Below, in pieces: positions 42,801 to 57,800 of a stretch of 64,000 bases of DNA. Numbering within the stretch: position 1 is the stretch's first letter; every line of letters begins with the position of its first letter. The stretch is from Strigops habroptila (lineage: Eukaryota > Chordata > Aves > Psittaciformes > Psittacidae). The translations under genes were made by a program, and so were the position numbers. The notes beneath the pieces are model-generated. The model did no database searches. It saw only the letters and a program-made list of their open reading frames with translations, and was not told the DNA's origin. The DNA is taken from the NCBI RefSeq assembly GCF_004027225.2, contig NC_044297.2, forward strand, positions 533,569 to 597,568, given 5' to 3'.

Positions 42801-45800
42801 CGACCAGGAGGGATCTGTCCTTTGACCTGCCAGAAAGGAGCAGCAGACCTGCCTCCCCAGCAGCCAAAGTGCCTGCTTCACCTTCAGGCTCAGAGGTGGG
42901 GGCTCGCTCTGGGGTGCTTTGAGCTGGGGAAGGCTGAGCTTGTGTAAAGAGATGATTTTGTGTCAGAGAAATAGCATCGAATCCCAGCCTGGTTTGGGTT
43001 GGAGGAACCTTAAAGATTGTCTCATTTCAACCCCCTGCCACGGGCAGGGACACCTTCCACTAGAGCAGGTTGCTCCAAGCCCCTGTGTCCAACCTGGCCT
43101 TGAACACTGCCAGGGATGGGGCAGCCACAGCTTCTCTGGGCACCCTGTGCCAGCGCCTCAGCACCCTCACAGGGAAGAGCTTCTGCCTCAGAGCTCATCT
43201 CAATCTCCCCTCTGGCAGGTTAAAGCCATTCCCCTTGTCCTGTCCCTACAGGCCCTTGTCCAAAGCCCCTCTCCAGGTTTCCTGGAGCCCCTTTAGGCAC
43301 TGGAGCTGCTCTAAGGTCTCCCCTTCAGGAGCCTTCTCTTCTCCAGGCTGCCCCAGCCCAGCTCTCTCAGCCTGGCTCCAGAGCAGAGCTGCTCCAGCCC
43401 TCGCAGCAGCTCCGGGGCCTCCTCTGGCCTCGCTCCAGCAGCTCCACGTCCCTCTGGTGCTGCTGCCCCAGAGCTGGGTCAGGACTGCAGGGGGGGTCTC
43501 CCCAGAGCGCAGCAGAGGGGCAGGATCCCCTCCCTGAGCTGTTGCTCCCGCTCTGGGGGTGCAGCCCAGCACACGGGGGGGTTCTGGGCTCAAGCACACA
43601 CTGAAGCCGGGTCATGGGGAGCTTTTTGTCTATCAGTGTGTTGGAAGAGGGAGGTGAGAGGTACCTGAGGTGGTGCAAAAAGATCTGCTCCATGGAAAGG
43701 TTGTGCTGCTGCACTCAGGGTTCCAACTGCTCCTAAGGGGAACGGGGGGTAAGATGTGTTCCTTCTCTTCGAGCAGGACTTGTCCAGCAGCCCCACTTCA
43801 AGCCCCAAGACCAAAGTGGCCGCCGTGTCCTCCCTGCAGAAGCCCAGCCAGATCGGCCCCACGCAGCTGCTGAAGAGGCACGTGCCGAGGCCGGACACTG
43901 TCCTCGCACACAAGCAGGCCCAAGGTAATGCCCTGCAGCTTCCCCCCCCTTCTCCCTCTCAGCAGCCTGAATTTGGGTCTTTCTCTGTCGTGATGTGTGT
44001 AGATGCTTGTCTTCTGAGTCCTCTCGTGAATTCCAAGCTCCCTGTGGCAGCTTTCCCTGCAGCTCGGTCCCTGTCACTGTCATCTGATGGCAGCAGCCTG
44101 TGGAGGGTTGAAATTAGGTTGTAACTAGTGTTTTGGCTAAAGGGTTTTCATTTCCTCTGGCTGACCAAGTCAGCACGTAGCCACACTCTTAATTCTTCAA
44201 GTGTGAGCCCCTTGAGTTGGTGTCTCATCCTTGAAGGCTGCTTGGGAGGGAGAATAAAGGTGTTCAGGAGATGATCGGGGTGAATTGTGACTGGAACAGA
44301 GGGGGTTGAGTAACTGCAGAGACATCTTGCATCAAATGGCAGTGCAGAACCTGCTCAGAGTAAGAACCCAGCTTCAGCCACGGGGGGGTTTGTCCTGTTA
44401 GATGCTCATAACAAACCTTACACTGCAGCTTCAGCCCAGTGGTGAGCACTGAATGCAGGTGGTGGTGGTGATGATCCCTTGTGGTGAACCTCAGCAGCAC
44501 CTGGGGAGTAGTTCTCCATCCTCCCTTCTCTCCTTATTTCTTTGCTCAAGACAGACCTGAACGGGCTGATTGTTGTCTCCTGCAGCAGTGTCACCCTCCA
44601 CACTCCCTAAAGTCTTTCTCTGCCTCCAGGGGGAAGTTGAACCTTGGATCTCTCTTAATTTCTGAGACCACACATGAAAAGAACCTATTTCTTTGTAGTT
44701 GTAGCTGAGGAGGTTTCTAGCACACGGGAGGAGGGGCTGTGCAGTGGGATGTGTTGTGACTGCCTTGTTTTGCCAGCAGCCCTGGGGCAGGGTGGCCTCT
44801 GGCCTGTGTTTGGTGCCTGTAGCTGATCAGGAAGGTGCTGGTGTCTTCTTGGTGCCACTGCTTGGCCAAGCTAACTGTGCCTCTCACAGCCAAGCCTGCT
44901 GGCATTCCTGGGGGCTGGACCTTTTCCTGGTGGCTGTGGGGCTGGAGAGGGCTCCTGCTGGTGGGATGTGCTCTCTGTGAAAGCTGGGATGGAGCCACTT
45001 CTAGTGTGGGATGTGCTGCACTGCTGGCTGGAGCAGGAGGCTGGAGTGTGTGTGTTGAGCCCTGTGGCTGGCTGAGCCGTGTCTGGAGCTCTCTGCCTGC
45101 TCCAGGTCTCTGTGTGGGTCCCAGTGGTGTCCCTGGAGCTGCCTGTCCTCCCCAGAGCCGGGCTGTGATACTGTAATTCTCTCTGATTCATTTCAGCTCA
45201 GTTTGCTGCTTTTCTGAAACAAAACATGCTGGTGAGGAAAGCTCTTCCTCCTGGCACCTCTTCATGTCTCTTTGGTGAGTATCTCCTCACTTCTTCCTGT
45301 CTCTTTCTCTGTTTCCCTCCTTCTCTCTGTCTCTGCTGCCTTCTTTCATCCTCTTCCTCTCCCCTTGCACTGGTTTGGGGATGTGGCCCAGCGTGTCCCC
45401 TTGTCCCCCTGCTTTTTGCTTTCTCACTGCTGTATTTGAAGCTAAAGCTGATGGCTCCCTGCTACCGAGAGCGTTAACTTCCCCTGAGCTCTTCCCCTCT
45501 CCCAGTAGGTACACGGAGCTGTGGAGGCTGGCAGCTGGTTTGCTCTGGTGGACCAAAGCTTTGTGACTGATGTGGTGGCGTTTGTGGCTGTGAATTTATC
45601 CCTCTCCTGTGCTGGGGTTCAGGGGGGATGTGAACAGCAGCCTGGGAGACCATGTGTGGTGGTGGTGGAGCATCCCAAACACATGGGAGCAGAAACAAGG
45701 GAGTGCCAAGTGACATGGAAGGGGCAGATGTGGACATGTGGAGCAGTGGGTTTTGTCCAGAGCAAGCTAGAGAAGAGCAGAGAGAGGTCAGGGAGAGGGA

Positions 45801-48800
45801 TGGCTTTGGGAAGACGATGGTGTGGTGGGACAGGGATGCTCTCTGGACCAGGAGACGTGGAGTCTTTAGTCCTGTGGTATCTTGTGTTGGGTGCTGGAGC
45901 ACACAGAGGGGGGGGGGTGTGTGTGTGTGTGTTGCTCTGAGGGTTGGGGATCAACGGGTGGGATCCACAGCACATTTAAAGAGATGTTTTGCCATCCTGA
46001 ATGGCAGCGACTGTGTGGATCTGGGATTAGGAGAGGAGGAGGAGGTGAAATCCAAGGCTCCTGGGGGACTGTGGTGTCATCATGTGAGCTGTTGGTGTCA
46101 GTTCTCCTTTTGGGTGACCCCGGGGTGCTGAGACCATTGATGTGGGTGAGAACTGGCCTCTCTCCATAGCCCACTACTGGTGCTTTCAACCTGATGAGGC
46201 CAACCACGGGTGCAGAGAAGTTGGTGGTACTTTGGCACGTGGTGTGGAGACTCCAAAGATACAGGCTCCTTGAGCACACCCCAGATAGGCCAAACTGCAC
46301 ATGTACAACTGTGGCAACAGCTCCTGAGGCAAGTATTGGCTGGGCTGGTTGTTTTAAAGGTTTCTTTCTCCCTTGAGCCTGGTTTTGTGCCCTCTCCTGT
46401 GTGATGAGGTTAACCTGGGAGCACACACAGAGCCCTGGCTTATCCTGAGTGCTCCCACCCAGCATCTGCTGGGAAGAGGAACCACACTGGATGTGCCTCT
46501 GCTGGTGGCGATGTGTGCAGAGGCTGGCCCCAGCCTGGCCTCTGTTTTGGTGGCATCAAAAGCAAGATTAAGATCTCTGGCCTTGTTACTACATTGGCTT
46601 GGACGAGTGCGATGTGAGGTAGGAACTGGGGCACACAGCTTTGGGAAGGGGATGGTTGGGCACATTCAAGGCCAGGTTGGACACAGGGGCTTGGAGCAAC
46701 CTGGTCTAGTGTGAGGTGTCCCTGCCTGTGGCAGGGGGTTGGAACTGATGATCTTCAGGTCCTTTCCAACACAAACCATTCTATAACTCTCTGCTCCTTC
46801 TGAACACGCAGCCCCAGTGCGAGCAGAAGTGGGCTCCTCTCTCCTGCAGTGGGGACACAGAGGGACGTTGGGTCACTGCTTGCTTTGAGGGGCACCTGAT
46901 GCCTCTGCCTGTGCATGTGCCGTTTCACTGTCCCGCTTGGCTGGTGGCACTTTGGGGGGTGGCTTTGGTGCCTGTGGGCTGTGCACGCCTGAGGAGGTCT
47001 CTCTGGATGGTGATTTGGACCATGCATGTTTGCAGGAGGGTGGGAGGCACAGGAGTGTTGGGCTGGGTCAGCCTGGAGAAGAGAAGGTGGAGACCTTAGA
47101 GCAGCTCCAGTGCCTAAAGGGGCTCCAGGAAACCTGGAGAGGGGCTTTGGACAAGGGATGAAGGGACAGGACAAGAGGAATGGCTTTAACCTGCCAGAGG
47201 GGAGATTGAGATGAGCTCTGAGGCAGAAGTTCTTCCCTGTGAGGGTGCTGAGGCGCTGGCACAGGGTGCCCAGAGAAGCTGTGGCTGCCCCAACCCTGGC
47301 AGTGTTCAAGGCCAGGTTGGACACAGGGGCTTGGAGCAACCTGCTCTAGTGGAAGGTGTCCCTGCCCGTGGCAGGGGTTGGAGCTGGATGAGCTTTAAGG
47401 TCCCTTCCAACCAAACCACTCTGTGATTCTATGAAGTGTGGCCATGGAGATCAGGACACCAACCTTGGTGCTTACCCTGGTGAGATGAGTGGCCCCAGAA
47501 TGCTTGGAGTTACCCGACATTTAGGGGTTTGGCCACAGTCTTGTCCTACACTCACAGCTCAGAGGTATATGGGTGGTACATAGGGAGGCTATAAATACAC
47601 ATATATATACACATGCACATCTATATTGATTGTATGTAATGTATCCACATTTATCTATGTATAAATGAAAAGGTATGTGCATCTTGGCCCCTGGGCTGTT
47701 GAATACGCAGCTTGGACACCCAGGACCATCTGGAACAAGGGACTTAGCTGGCCCAGCAGTGGTCTGCAGGAGCTCTGCATGGAGAGAGCTGGATGATCCT
47801 ACACCAGTGGTGGGGAAGACCCCTGGAGAGTGGATGGGCAGGATGTGGCAGCTCTTGACTGTGTTTTGTTCCTGGGCTGCCCAGAGGTGCTTGTCATGGG
47901 TCCTCTCTGCTTTTTTTGGGTAGCCCTGGCCCTGGCAAGCTCATGCTTTAGGCAAGATGTGACGGGTCAAGGACACGACAGCAGAAGAAGCCATTGATGT
48001 GGAAGACAAATCCCAGCTTGTGGTTTTCTCCCCTTAGTCCCAAGCAGTGCAGGGTACTGGGGGCTTGGCTTTGCTGCAGCACCTCCTGTTGCTTTGCTCA
48101 GTGCCTTTAAAACCCCAGTGCTTCAGCCCAGCTCCTGGAGGGCCAGCGAGGAGCACTGGAGGGGATGTGCTGCATGACAGGCAGGCAGATACCTTCGCTG
48201 CTGTGTCAGGAGCAGGCTGAGCTCTAATCCAGCATTGGCAGCACCAGCTCTGTGAGCCTCTGCACCTTCATCCCCTCGCCTGGAAATTAGGGATGTTGGA
48301 GGGGTCTGATGCCAGGATTCATTATGAAATGAGAAGGGTTTATGTGTGGAGATGTGGTATCACCATAGGCATCCGTTTTCCTTCCATCACAGCAGGCTTT
48401 AGATGCTGTGATATGCTTTATATGCTTAGCCTGTGAGTAGCTTAAGTGAAGTCCTGGCCCTAAAGCAGCAGCTTAGGGCGTGTGGAAGATGAAGTAGATG
48501 GTGAAAAGGAGAAGTGTGGGCTCCTGGTGCATGGGAGATGGGCAAGGCTGGCATGGAGGGAGCTCTGGAAGCGTGCATGGGCATGTGTCCCTTCTCCACA
48601 CCTCGGAGCAGCGCTGACCTCGAGGCACCGGCCACTACTTTTCAAACAGCTCCTTCTGTGTCCCCTAGTTCCAGTGTCCTCAGAGCACTCGGAAGGGGCT
48701 GACAAAGATGATGTGCGTGTGCAGCTGAAGAGGCACCAGACCCCCAGCCCGACCCAGTGCACCAAATCCTCCAAACGAGCCAAAATCAAGGTGACCATTG

Positions 48801-51800
48801 TGTCTCACGGCGACGCTGCTGGCGTGGGGAACGGAGCAGCCCTCAGCACCCAGGCAGAAAGTGAGTTGTGATTGTACAGCTGCTTCTGAACCAGAGAGTG
48901 GGCTCGGTGCTGGGGCCCGGCGTGGGGAGGGAGCTCTGAGGTTTGCCATTGCTCGGAGCTTTGCAGGAGTCAGCTGCACAAACCAGGCTGAGGCTCAAGG
49001 TGTGAGCGCTGTGGGGAGAGCTGGGGCAGCGTGGGGGCTCACAGCACGGAGGAGCTTGGCAGGAGCCCCTCTTTTCCATAGCACGCACCAGTGAAACGCT
49101 CCCCTACAGCCAAGGGGAGCTTGGCTCCTTCCTCCGAGGCCTTGAGCGCTCCTGGAAGCAGGATGGTCCTGGTGGACCCCTTGCTCCGAGCAGGTCGTGT
49201 GCACCTCCAGTTCTGCTCCTGCACGAAGCTCTCACCCGGATCGTGTTCCTGCTTTAGGGATGATGATGATGATGATGTCCCTTCCTCTAGAAGACCTTTG
49301 TGTGTCCAGACTTCAGGATGCAGCCGAATGTCCCGCTCTGCTCATCCCCTTTGGCCCTTGAGTCTGGCACAATAGACGCTTGATACACACACAGAGAAAT
49401 TCCAGCTCCTCTCCTGCCCCTGTGGCTGGGAAAACCCACCTTGCAGAGGCCCTGCAGTGCAAGAAGAGGTGATGTGCTCGGTCTTCTTCCCCTTGAGCCT
49501 TCGCAAGGGAGGCTGAAAGCTTTAGCTGCTGTCACCCTTGAACTGGAGGATGTTGCCTTGGCGCTGGCACGTACATCTTCCTCACGTCTATGTCTTCCTC
49601 ACGTTGGAGCGCAGAGCCCCAGATGTGTGCAGCAGTTCTCTTTGTCAGTGTTAGCTCAGCACAGGGCAGGATGGAAAGGTCACGTCTCCGTTCTGGGAGG
49701 AAATCAGAGGGTTTCAAAGCTGAGAGAGAATTCTGCTCCCTTGGAAGCATCTCTTGGTTCCTTCAGCAGTCCTTTTGAACTGTGAAATAGGATTAACCAC
49801 CACACATCCTTCTTGAAGGTCCCAGTTTCTCTCTTGGCAGCTTTGCAAATCTCTGCTTTCTGGAATCTTCTCATTTTAATTTTCCAAACTTTACTTCTTT
49901 CCACAGAAAGGAAATGAATTGCAGAAGTAAAACATGAACCAAAGCAAGAATTCCCTTTAAACCGTGCGTGTGAGCAGAGGAATGCACCAGACAAACTCAG
50001 TTGTATCCCTCAAATGCTGCAATAAACAGATCTCGTGACTCGTCGCATGCCTGTGTATTTTGTAAAGTGGCTCTAAAGAATGGGGACAAAACTCCATCAC
50101 TAGTGACCAGCCAGATCCAAACTGCTGCGTTGAGGTGGTAGATCCGTGCTGTGATGGATTAGGAGGAGGGGATGAAGTGGAGATAACATTTAGGAGAGAG
50201 ATTTGGTGCTGAGGGTGTGAGATTTCCCTGCTTTAGAGATCTTTGAAGCTGATTCCTTCCATTTTGTCCCTTGTAACACTTCCACAATGGCAACTTTCTG
50301 GTTTTTAGCCACAGCTCTGTTGGATGCTCCCCATCTCCAGTAGCTGGAGCGTGTCTGCAGCAGAGCTTTCCTTCAGGAGATGCTTTGTGGGCAGGATGAG
50401 CCTGTGGGGAGCTGTGTGAGAGATGGGGCATCCCTAAAGACTCCTGGAGGAGAGAAAGGGCCATTCCTTCTTCTGTTCTCTTGCAGTGGTCGCTGGGAAG
50501 CCGGTCCCCGTGGCTGTTGGCCAGGCTGTGCCGGGCGTGAAGGAGCTCTCAGGACTGCTCACCACCCCCAAGTGAGTGCCCTTGGGTTTTGGGGAGAGGC
50601 TGCTGCTGGGAGGCACCACAACGGGGTGGTTTCTGCATGTGGATGTGGAGCTTGCTGGGGTGTGGCTCATGACTGGAGTTTTGGGAGGAGCAGGAGACTC
50701 CTGAGCTCCTGAAAACACGCTGTCAACCAGCAGCTGAGTTGGAGAATGGCAGAAACGGGCAGGAGGAGAAGGGGTTGTGGCTGTTGGGTTATATTTGTAG
50801 ACGGTTTCCCAAATCCATCTCTGCCTTTGGAATGACTGTGGTGTCTTTGCCAGAAATGTGGTGTTTAGTCCTTCCCTTCATTCCCTCTGACAGCCAAGCT
50901 TGCTTTTCCACAGGTAGGTGAAAGAATCATGGAATGGTTTGGGTTGGAAAGGGCCTTAAAGCTCATCCAGTTCCAACCCCTGCCATGGGCAGGGACACCT
51001 TCCACTAGAGCAGGTTGCTCCAAGCTCGTGTCCAACCTGGCCTTGAACACTGCCAGGGATGGGGCAGCCACAACTCCCTTGGGCAACCTGAAGAAGCCTC
51101 GATATTGGCTCATGATTAACTGGCCAGAGGGATGGATTTATACTGGGGAATGAACCTGATGTTGACATCTCACAGCAGTGTTTTCCCTTTTAAATCAATC
51201 CAAGCTTTAACTGGACTCTGATGTGGGAAGGGAGAGGAAGAAGAGCTGTTTCCAAATAGGAAGTGGGTTTTAAACAGGAGAAGTGTCACTGCAGGGTAGA
51301 TTCCTCTTGAGTAGGGTGGCAGAGCCCTTGCAGCATGGAGGTAGGTGCAGACATGGAACAAGCTCACTTCCAACTTGGAAATACACTTCTGCTGGAGGTG
51401 CTCCTTGTTCTACCTGCTGTGGTGGGCACAGGGAAACACCTCCTGCTTTGGGTTTTTGTAGCTCATTTGGTAATCTTGTGCTTCCAGGAGTCCTGCTGGG
51501 TTGCTTTAGGCTGGTGACAGTCGCTGTCAGAGGCAGCTCACGTTGCTAACCAGAGTCTTCTCTTCTGCTTGCTCCATAGGCTGAGTTCAGCAGCAGAAAC
51601 CTCCTCCACGAGCCCTGCTCCATCCTCTGGGATCCCCAGCAGCACGACACCCAGCGCTTTCCATGCCCTGCAGAGCAGGCTGGTGGCCAGCAGCACCCAC
51701 TGCATACAGGCCCAGCCGGCCAGTACCCTCCAAGGTACCTGCCTCTCTCCATGTCTCTTGTGAATGTAAAAGGTAAACCAGGTTCAAAATGGGTTGGTGG

Positions 51801-54800
51801 ATCCTTTCTTGCACTCCCTGGTTGCTTTGGGTTTGGCTGAGGCAGCGTTTGAGGTGCTTTGCTACTGCAGAGCCTGCAGGCATCCCATGGGATGCATCGA
51901 GTGAGGCTGGAGGTGCAGTAGGTGACCTGTTAATTGTGTCTCTTCTATGTCATGATGCTTTGAGACACCAAACCCGGCCTCCTCTTGCTCCCAGGTCTCA
52001 CATCTAACCTCACTGGGGTTGGACTGTGCGTGTAGAGTGGCTGGGAGGATCCCAACCTCGAGGCAGGCTGCTTGGGATGCTCCTCTTTAAGGACCAGCTT
52101 TGCAGTTTCCTGCCATACAGCACAGCTGGAATTCCATCCCACTGCTGAACTCTCCAAGCCTGATGTTGTTCTTTACACTTGTTTTTAGGAGCAGCATCTG
52201 CCAGCAGCCTCCTGCAAGGGCTGAGCTTCAGCCTGCAGGACATTGGGACCAAGTCATCTCCCCTTCCAGCCAGCGTGGCTGCTGCTGGGCAGCCCGTGCA
52301 GGTACGCAGCCTCCAGACAGCAGAGATCCCATGCTGGAGGGGAGCCCTGAGCAGGGTAAAGGAGTCAAAGGGGAACCCTCCTAGGCCCTGTTTGCTTCAG
52401 AACTAGAAGGGATGAAGGATGGTAGGTGTGAACTGCAGCTGAAATGATGCATCCAAGCCCCGGCAGCCTGCAAACGTGGGCTAAGGGTTCCCATAATGAG
52501 GTCTGGGAAGCAGGGCTGGAGGAGTTTGTTTCACCTAGAAATGGTGGGAAGGAGATGGAGAATGAACTGGGAGGGATCAGTAATCCTTCTCCTCCTTGTT
52601 CTAATGGGGAAAGACATGGCTGTGATGTCTGAGGCAACTTCAGTTGGAGACAAGCCCATTCAGCATGTGGGGGCTTCCTCAGAACAGGAGCCAGTTTCTC
52701 CCAGTCACAGCTTCAAGCTGAAACAAGGATGTGTAGACTGGAAGGGACGAGCTCACTTGCATCTAGACCTGCTCGTGGCCACCAGGATGACGTGTGGAAA
52801 CTCTAAAGACCTCTAGCTTCCTCCCAGGTTCTCACTGCTTCTGCTTCTCCTTCCAGACCTCAGCTGTGAAGACACCTGCACCTATCCAGAACCTGAGCGC
52901 TATAACCACGGACACCGGTGCCATTGTCCGCACCATCCCCGTTGCCACCTCTCTGTCCTTGGGAGCCTCAGCAGGCGGGAAGCCCACGGCCATTCACCAG
53001 CTGCTGACGAATGGGGGACTGGCCAAGCTGGCCAGCAGCCTCCCTGGCTTGGCTCAGATCTCCAACCAGGCAGCAGGTGAGGGACAAGGGGGACAGGGGC
53101 ACCTGAAGCACCTCATCCCCTCGAGACGAGTGTTTCCAAAGCTTATTTGAGCTGTAGCTGCGGGATTCCTGAGCATGGAAAGAGGCTTGTGATGCCCAAG
53201 TTGGTGAACGTGGCCTCCATGTGTCTCAGGAACGTGTTGCTCCTGTGTTTTCCAGGCTTGAAGGCCCCCACAACCATTACTGTGACGCTGCGAGGGCAGC
53301 CCAGCCGTGTGACCACCCTGAGCCAGGCTGCCATGGGCACAGTCCAGCCCCAGCTCGAGGAGCAGCCGATGCACACACAGGCCCCTCAGGTAACTTTTGG
53401 CATCTTCTCTGTAAATAACATGTCCACTGCTGCTCTTCTGAGCTTCTTCTGACCATCACAGCCAAGGGCTGTTGTGGGGGAAGTGTCCTTGGGCACATCT
53501 CTTGGGTGTCATGAGCGTTCTGAGGCTGCACAGAAAGGGGCGTCACAAGTTGGTTGTTAAGACACCCCTTCATGTCTGGTAGCAGCAGGGTTGATTGTGC
53601 TCCATAGCACGGTAGTACCACACTGAGGGACTCTCCAGCTGGGCTCCAAGAGCTGTCATCAGCAAAGGAGTTGTTCCTAAAGCTCCAGGTTTTGGCAGTG
53701 ACAGGTTTTGGTGAGAGGAGGAAAGCTCCCGCCTGTCTCTTCAGGCAGGAGAGTGGGTTGGCCATGGTATTCCTCTTGAAAGTGCTGCTTCTGACTATCA
53801 TAGAATCAACCAGGTTGGAAAATACCTTGAAGCTCATCAAGTCCAACCATTCCCCAGCACTGCCAAGGCCACCACTGCCCCATGGCACTGAGGCCTCAGC
53901 TACACAGGGTGTGAACACTTGCAGGGACGGTGACTCCAGCCCTGCCCTGGGCAGCCTGTTCCAATGCCTGAGCACCCTTTGGGGAAGGAATTGTTCCTCA
54001 GCTCCATCTAAACCTCCCCTGGTGCAGCTTGAGGCCGTTTCGTCTTGTCCCATCACTTGTTCCTTGGGAGCAGAGACCAGCCCCGTCCTGGCTCCATCCT
54101 CCTGTCAGGCAGTTGCAGAGAGCAACAAGGTCCCCCCTGAGCCTTCTCTTCTCCAGACTAAACCCCCCCAGGTCCCTCAGCCGTTCCCCACCACACTTGT
54201 GCTCCAGGCCCTGCACCAGCTCCGGTGCCCTTCTCTGGCCCCGCTCCAGCACCTCAATGTCTCTCTTGCAGTGAGGGGCCCAGAACTGACACAGGATTCG
54301 AGGTGCAGCCTCACCAGTGCCCAGCACAGGGGGACAGTCACTGCCCTGGCCCTGCTGCCACACTGGTGCTGAGCCAGGCCAGGATGCTGGTGGCTCCTTG
54401 ACTGCCTGGGCACAAGCTGCTCATGTTCAGCTCAGTCAGCAAATTCGATGCCCTGTTGTGAGGCTGGGCCCTGTTGATGTTGGGGATACTGCACTATTTC
54501 CTTCTGCATGTCCCCAACTCCTGCTCCTTTTTGCTGCCGTGCTGCTGAAACCAATCTACGGAGTGCTGAGTGTGTGCTCCAAGGTGGTAACTGTTGGATA
54601 CAGACCTCCTCTTGGAGGTGGATCACTGACAGTAGGAAAAGCTCGTAATATTTGGACTCTCAACACATGCCAGGTAGTGTCTCAAGGATCCTGGCTGCCT
54701 TCTGGCTTTCTAGGTTAAGTTTTGGTGTGGTTGAGTTGAAAGCACAAGGTGCTGAGTCAGAGAGGGGTTTCTGTTGTGAATGTAGTGGTCCTGGGTGCTG

Positions 54801-57800
54801 TAACATGGACAGTGCCACAGGTTCTCTGGGCACCCTGTGCCAGCGCCTCAGCACCCTCACAGGGAAGAGCTTCTGCCTCAGAGCTCATCTCAATCTCCCC
54901 TCTGGCAGGTTAAAGCCATTCCCCTTGTCCTGTCCCTCCATCCCTTGTCCAAAGCCCCTCTCCAGGTTTCCTGCAGCCCCTTTAGGCACTGGAGCTGCTC
55001 TGAGGTCTCCCCTTCAGGAGCCTTCTCTTCTCCAGGCTGCCCCAGCCCAGCTCTCTCAGCCTGGCTCCAGAGCAGAGCTGCTCCAGCCCTCGCAGCAGCT
55101 CCGGGGCCTCCTCTGGCCTCGCTCCAGCAGCTCCACGTCCCTCTGGTGCTGCTGCCCCAGCGCTGGACGTCCTGGGTCACGTTGAGCTTCTCCTCACCCA
55201 ACACCCCCAAGTCCTTCTCAGGCTGCTCCATCCAGCTTCCCCCAGCCTGTGTTTGTGCTTGGAATTGCCCCATCCCAGGGGCAGCACCTTGCATTTGAAC
55301 TCCATGAGGTTCTCATGGTCCCCCCTCTCCCGCCTGTCCAGGTCTCTCTGGATCCCATCCCTTCTCTCCAGCGTGTCGCCTGCACCACACAGCTCAGTGT
55401 CTTGGGCAAACTCACTGAGGGTGCTCAATTCTATGTCTGTGTCACCAACCAAGATGCTTTCCTGGGTCTGAAACTCTTCATCCACATTGGACACAGTTTT
55501 TGTGCCCTTCAAAGGCTGTTTAATCAACCATCAGAACTCATGTGCTCTCCTTTGTTACCTTGGAGAGATCTTCCATGTCCAGCAGCACAGTAACTCCACG
55601 GTGTAATGAAACCTGGTGCAGATCAACTCCAGGGAGAACAGCTTCACGTACGGGTTCATGTTTTAAGGCTCTTGGAACTGGATATTGGATCACACGCTGT
55701 GACTTCCACCTACAGTGCTGAGCTTGTGTGTTCAAGGTAGGGCTTCATTGTGCAGCGGGCTGTGAGAGCTGCCTCACAAGCAAACTGAAAGCTGTGTGTT
55801 ACAGGAAATGGCATGAGCTCTGTGTTTTTGGAACTAATTATAGCCCCTGACATCAGCTCCCTGGCCCTTTAGCACGCAGGATTGGGTAATCTCACAGGGC
55901 TTCCTGTAAAAGAGCACATTTACAAAAGGCTTTGGGGGATAACTGAGGGCTCAGACGTGTGTTTGCAGCAGTAGCCAAAGCTGGTGTTGGTTGGGTTCCC
56001 TTTGGCATTCCAGCTCTGCTGTGGCTGTGCAGGAAGCCCATGCAGTGCCTGTGCACTGTGGTTCTTCAACTCCAGGGGCTGGGGGATGCCTGTAGCACGA
56101 GATGCACTTCGATGGGTCACCCATTAAACAAGGAAGTGGAAGACTGAGGAGTTTGGTGCAGATGCTTTCTGTGAGAAGCAGCCAAGAGTGTTTGGGTGCC
56201 TTTAAAGTGAAAATGCAAGTGAGCTTCAGCTTCTCTTTTCAAGCAACTGCTCCACAGAGTGATTTGAACACCTTCTGTATGGGGTCCCTCCCTGCAGCGT
56301 GGTGGTATCCTGATAGTAGCTCCATAAAGCGTGGAGTGATGCTGGTGCTGGATCACACTCTTGTGGCACATGATCTCCACAACGACTGGAGCTGCGAGCT
56401 GAGGCCATGGTTTGAGCTTTGGGCAAGAGTCTCCTTCAGATGGCACAAGGAGAGCTCTGGCTCCAGCTCTTGCTGCTGCACAGGGCATGGCAGAGCAGGC
56501 TCTGACCTGCCTGGGCATCAGGTGAGGGGCTCAGACTTGAGCTTAAACTGTGCTTGTCAGTGGTGGAGGACCATGAGCAAGCTGGCTCAGAGCAGTCTGG
56601 CTCAAGAGGTGAGTATCAGCTGGAAAAGCTGCTTTGGAGCTTGAACTGTGTCAGCTCAGGGCTGTGAGGGCCCCCAGGTTGAGCACAGGAACACACACCA
56701 CCAGCTCTCTGTGGTACCTGGTTGCAGATGCACCCAGAGAGAGTTGAGGCAAGTGGAGCAGCTCCAGAAGCACTTGAAGAACCCCTCAAATGGGGAATTT
56801 CCAGGTATTCCACTGCAGCTGGTCAGTGCTCTCCAGGATGTGCCACCATCAGAGGGGCTTGTATGTCTTCACCAAGCAAGAAGGAAGCTCTTCTGATGCA
56901 GAGGATGGTGTGTGCTGATCCAGGTTTCACTGGTGCCACTGGTCATAGCAGGTCACTCTTCCAAGTGGGTCTGCACTTGGGAGGATCAATCCTGAGCTCC
57001 TTGCTGTTGCTTTACTATTAATGCAGAGGAGATGAGCAGGAGTGATTTCCCTGCCAGCCAGAGATGGGGATAGAGCCACCCCATTCCCTTCTAGAGAAAG
57101 GCAATGAGTTAGTGCCGGTCTCAGCCCAAGCACCAGTGGTGCTGGGCTTGGTCATGACAGCTTGGAGCAAGGGCAAGGCAAGGAGAAGCAGGGAGAGGAT
57201 GTGCTCTGGTGTGTGAGGTGAGGTGTAGCTCAGATCCCAAGGCCGCAGCTCCCCCCCCAGATGGTGTATCCTCAATAGGGGGCATTTCCAGCAGCTCTCC
57301 CTTACTTTAACCCTTCCAGGCTCCAGACGGTGCTGGTGGGAACGTGGCCGGCCCAGCCTCCAGCGCCACCTCTCCTGGCAAGCTGCTGCCTCACATGGAT
57401 CTCAGCAAAGCCCAGGCTGGCGCAGAGATGGCTCCTGCCGACCCCGCGGCGCGCCTGGCCGCGGCAGCACCCGTAGGTGAGGCGCATGGCACTCGTGGGG
57501 ATGGGTGAGGAGCCGAGGCCGGGTTGGCGCCGTGCCGCCGGGTGACGTGTGCCCTTGGAAACCCAGCTCTTTTAAGTTAGGATCCCCCAATGGCTCCTTT
57601 GCACGAGGAGTTTTGGCTCAGTGCGACCGTTTGTGAGCGGCTGCAGAAGAACAGGGTGTGAGACTTAAGCCCAGGCACAGAAGGGTCTATCTGCAGGCTG
57701 TGTTGAGGGCCCTGTCACGCTCTTGTGCTGCCCCCCTTTACTTCCCTTGCCTGGGGAGAGCAGAATCATCTAGCTACAGCTAAAGCAATGCTGAGAGCCA

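Noticed and set aside
43070-43537. Recurring 150-codon ORF beginning [20 protein letters not shown], found in many places
   Set aside because: It is the antisense of the CR1 3' region in each case. The frame is open because copies are young; it is not a conserved gene family.
54480-57320. Additional KANSL3 exons or a nested gene in intron 20
   Set aside because: Only short unconnected frames were found; exons 20 and 21 join in phase without them, and much of the DNA is CR1.
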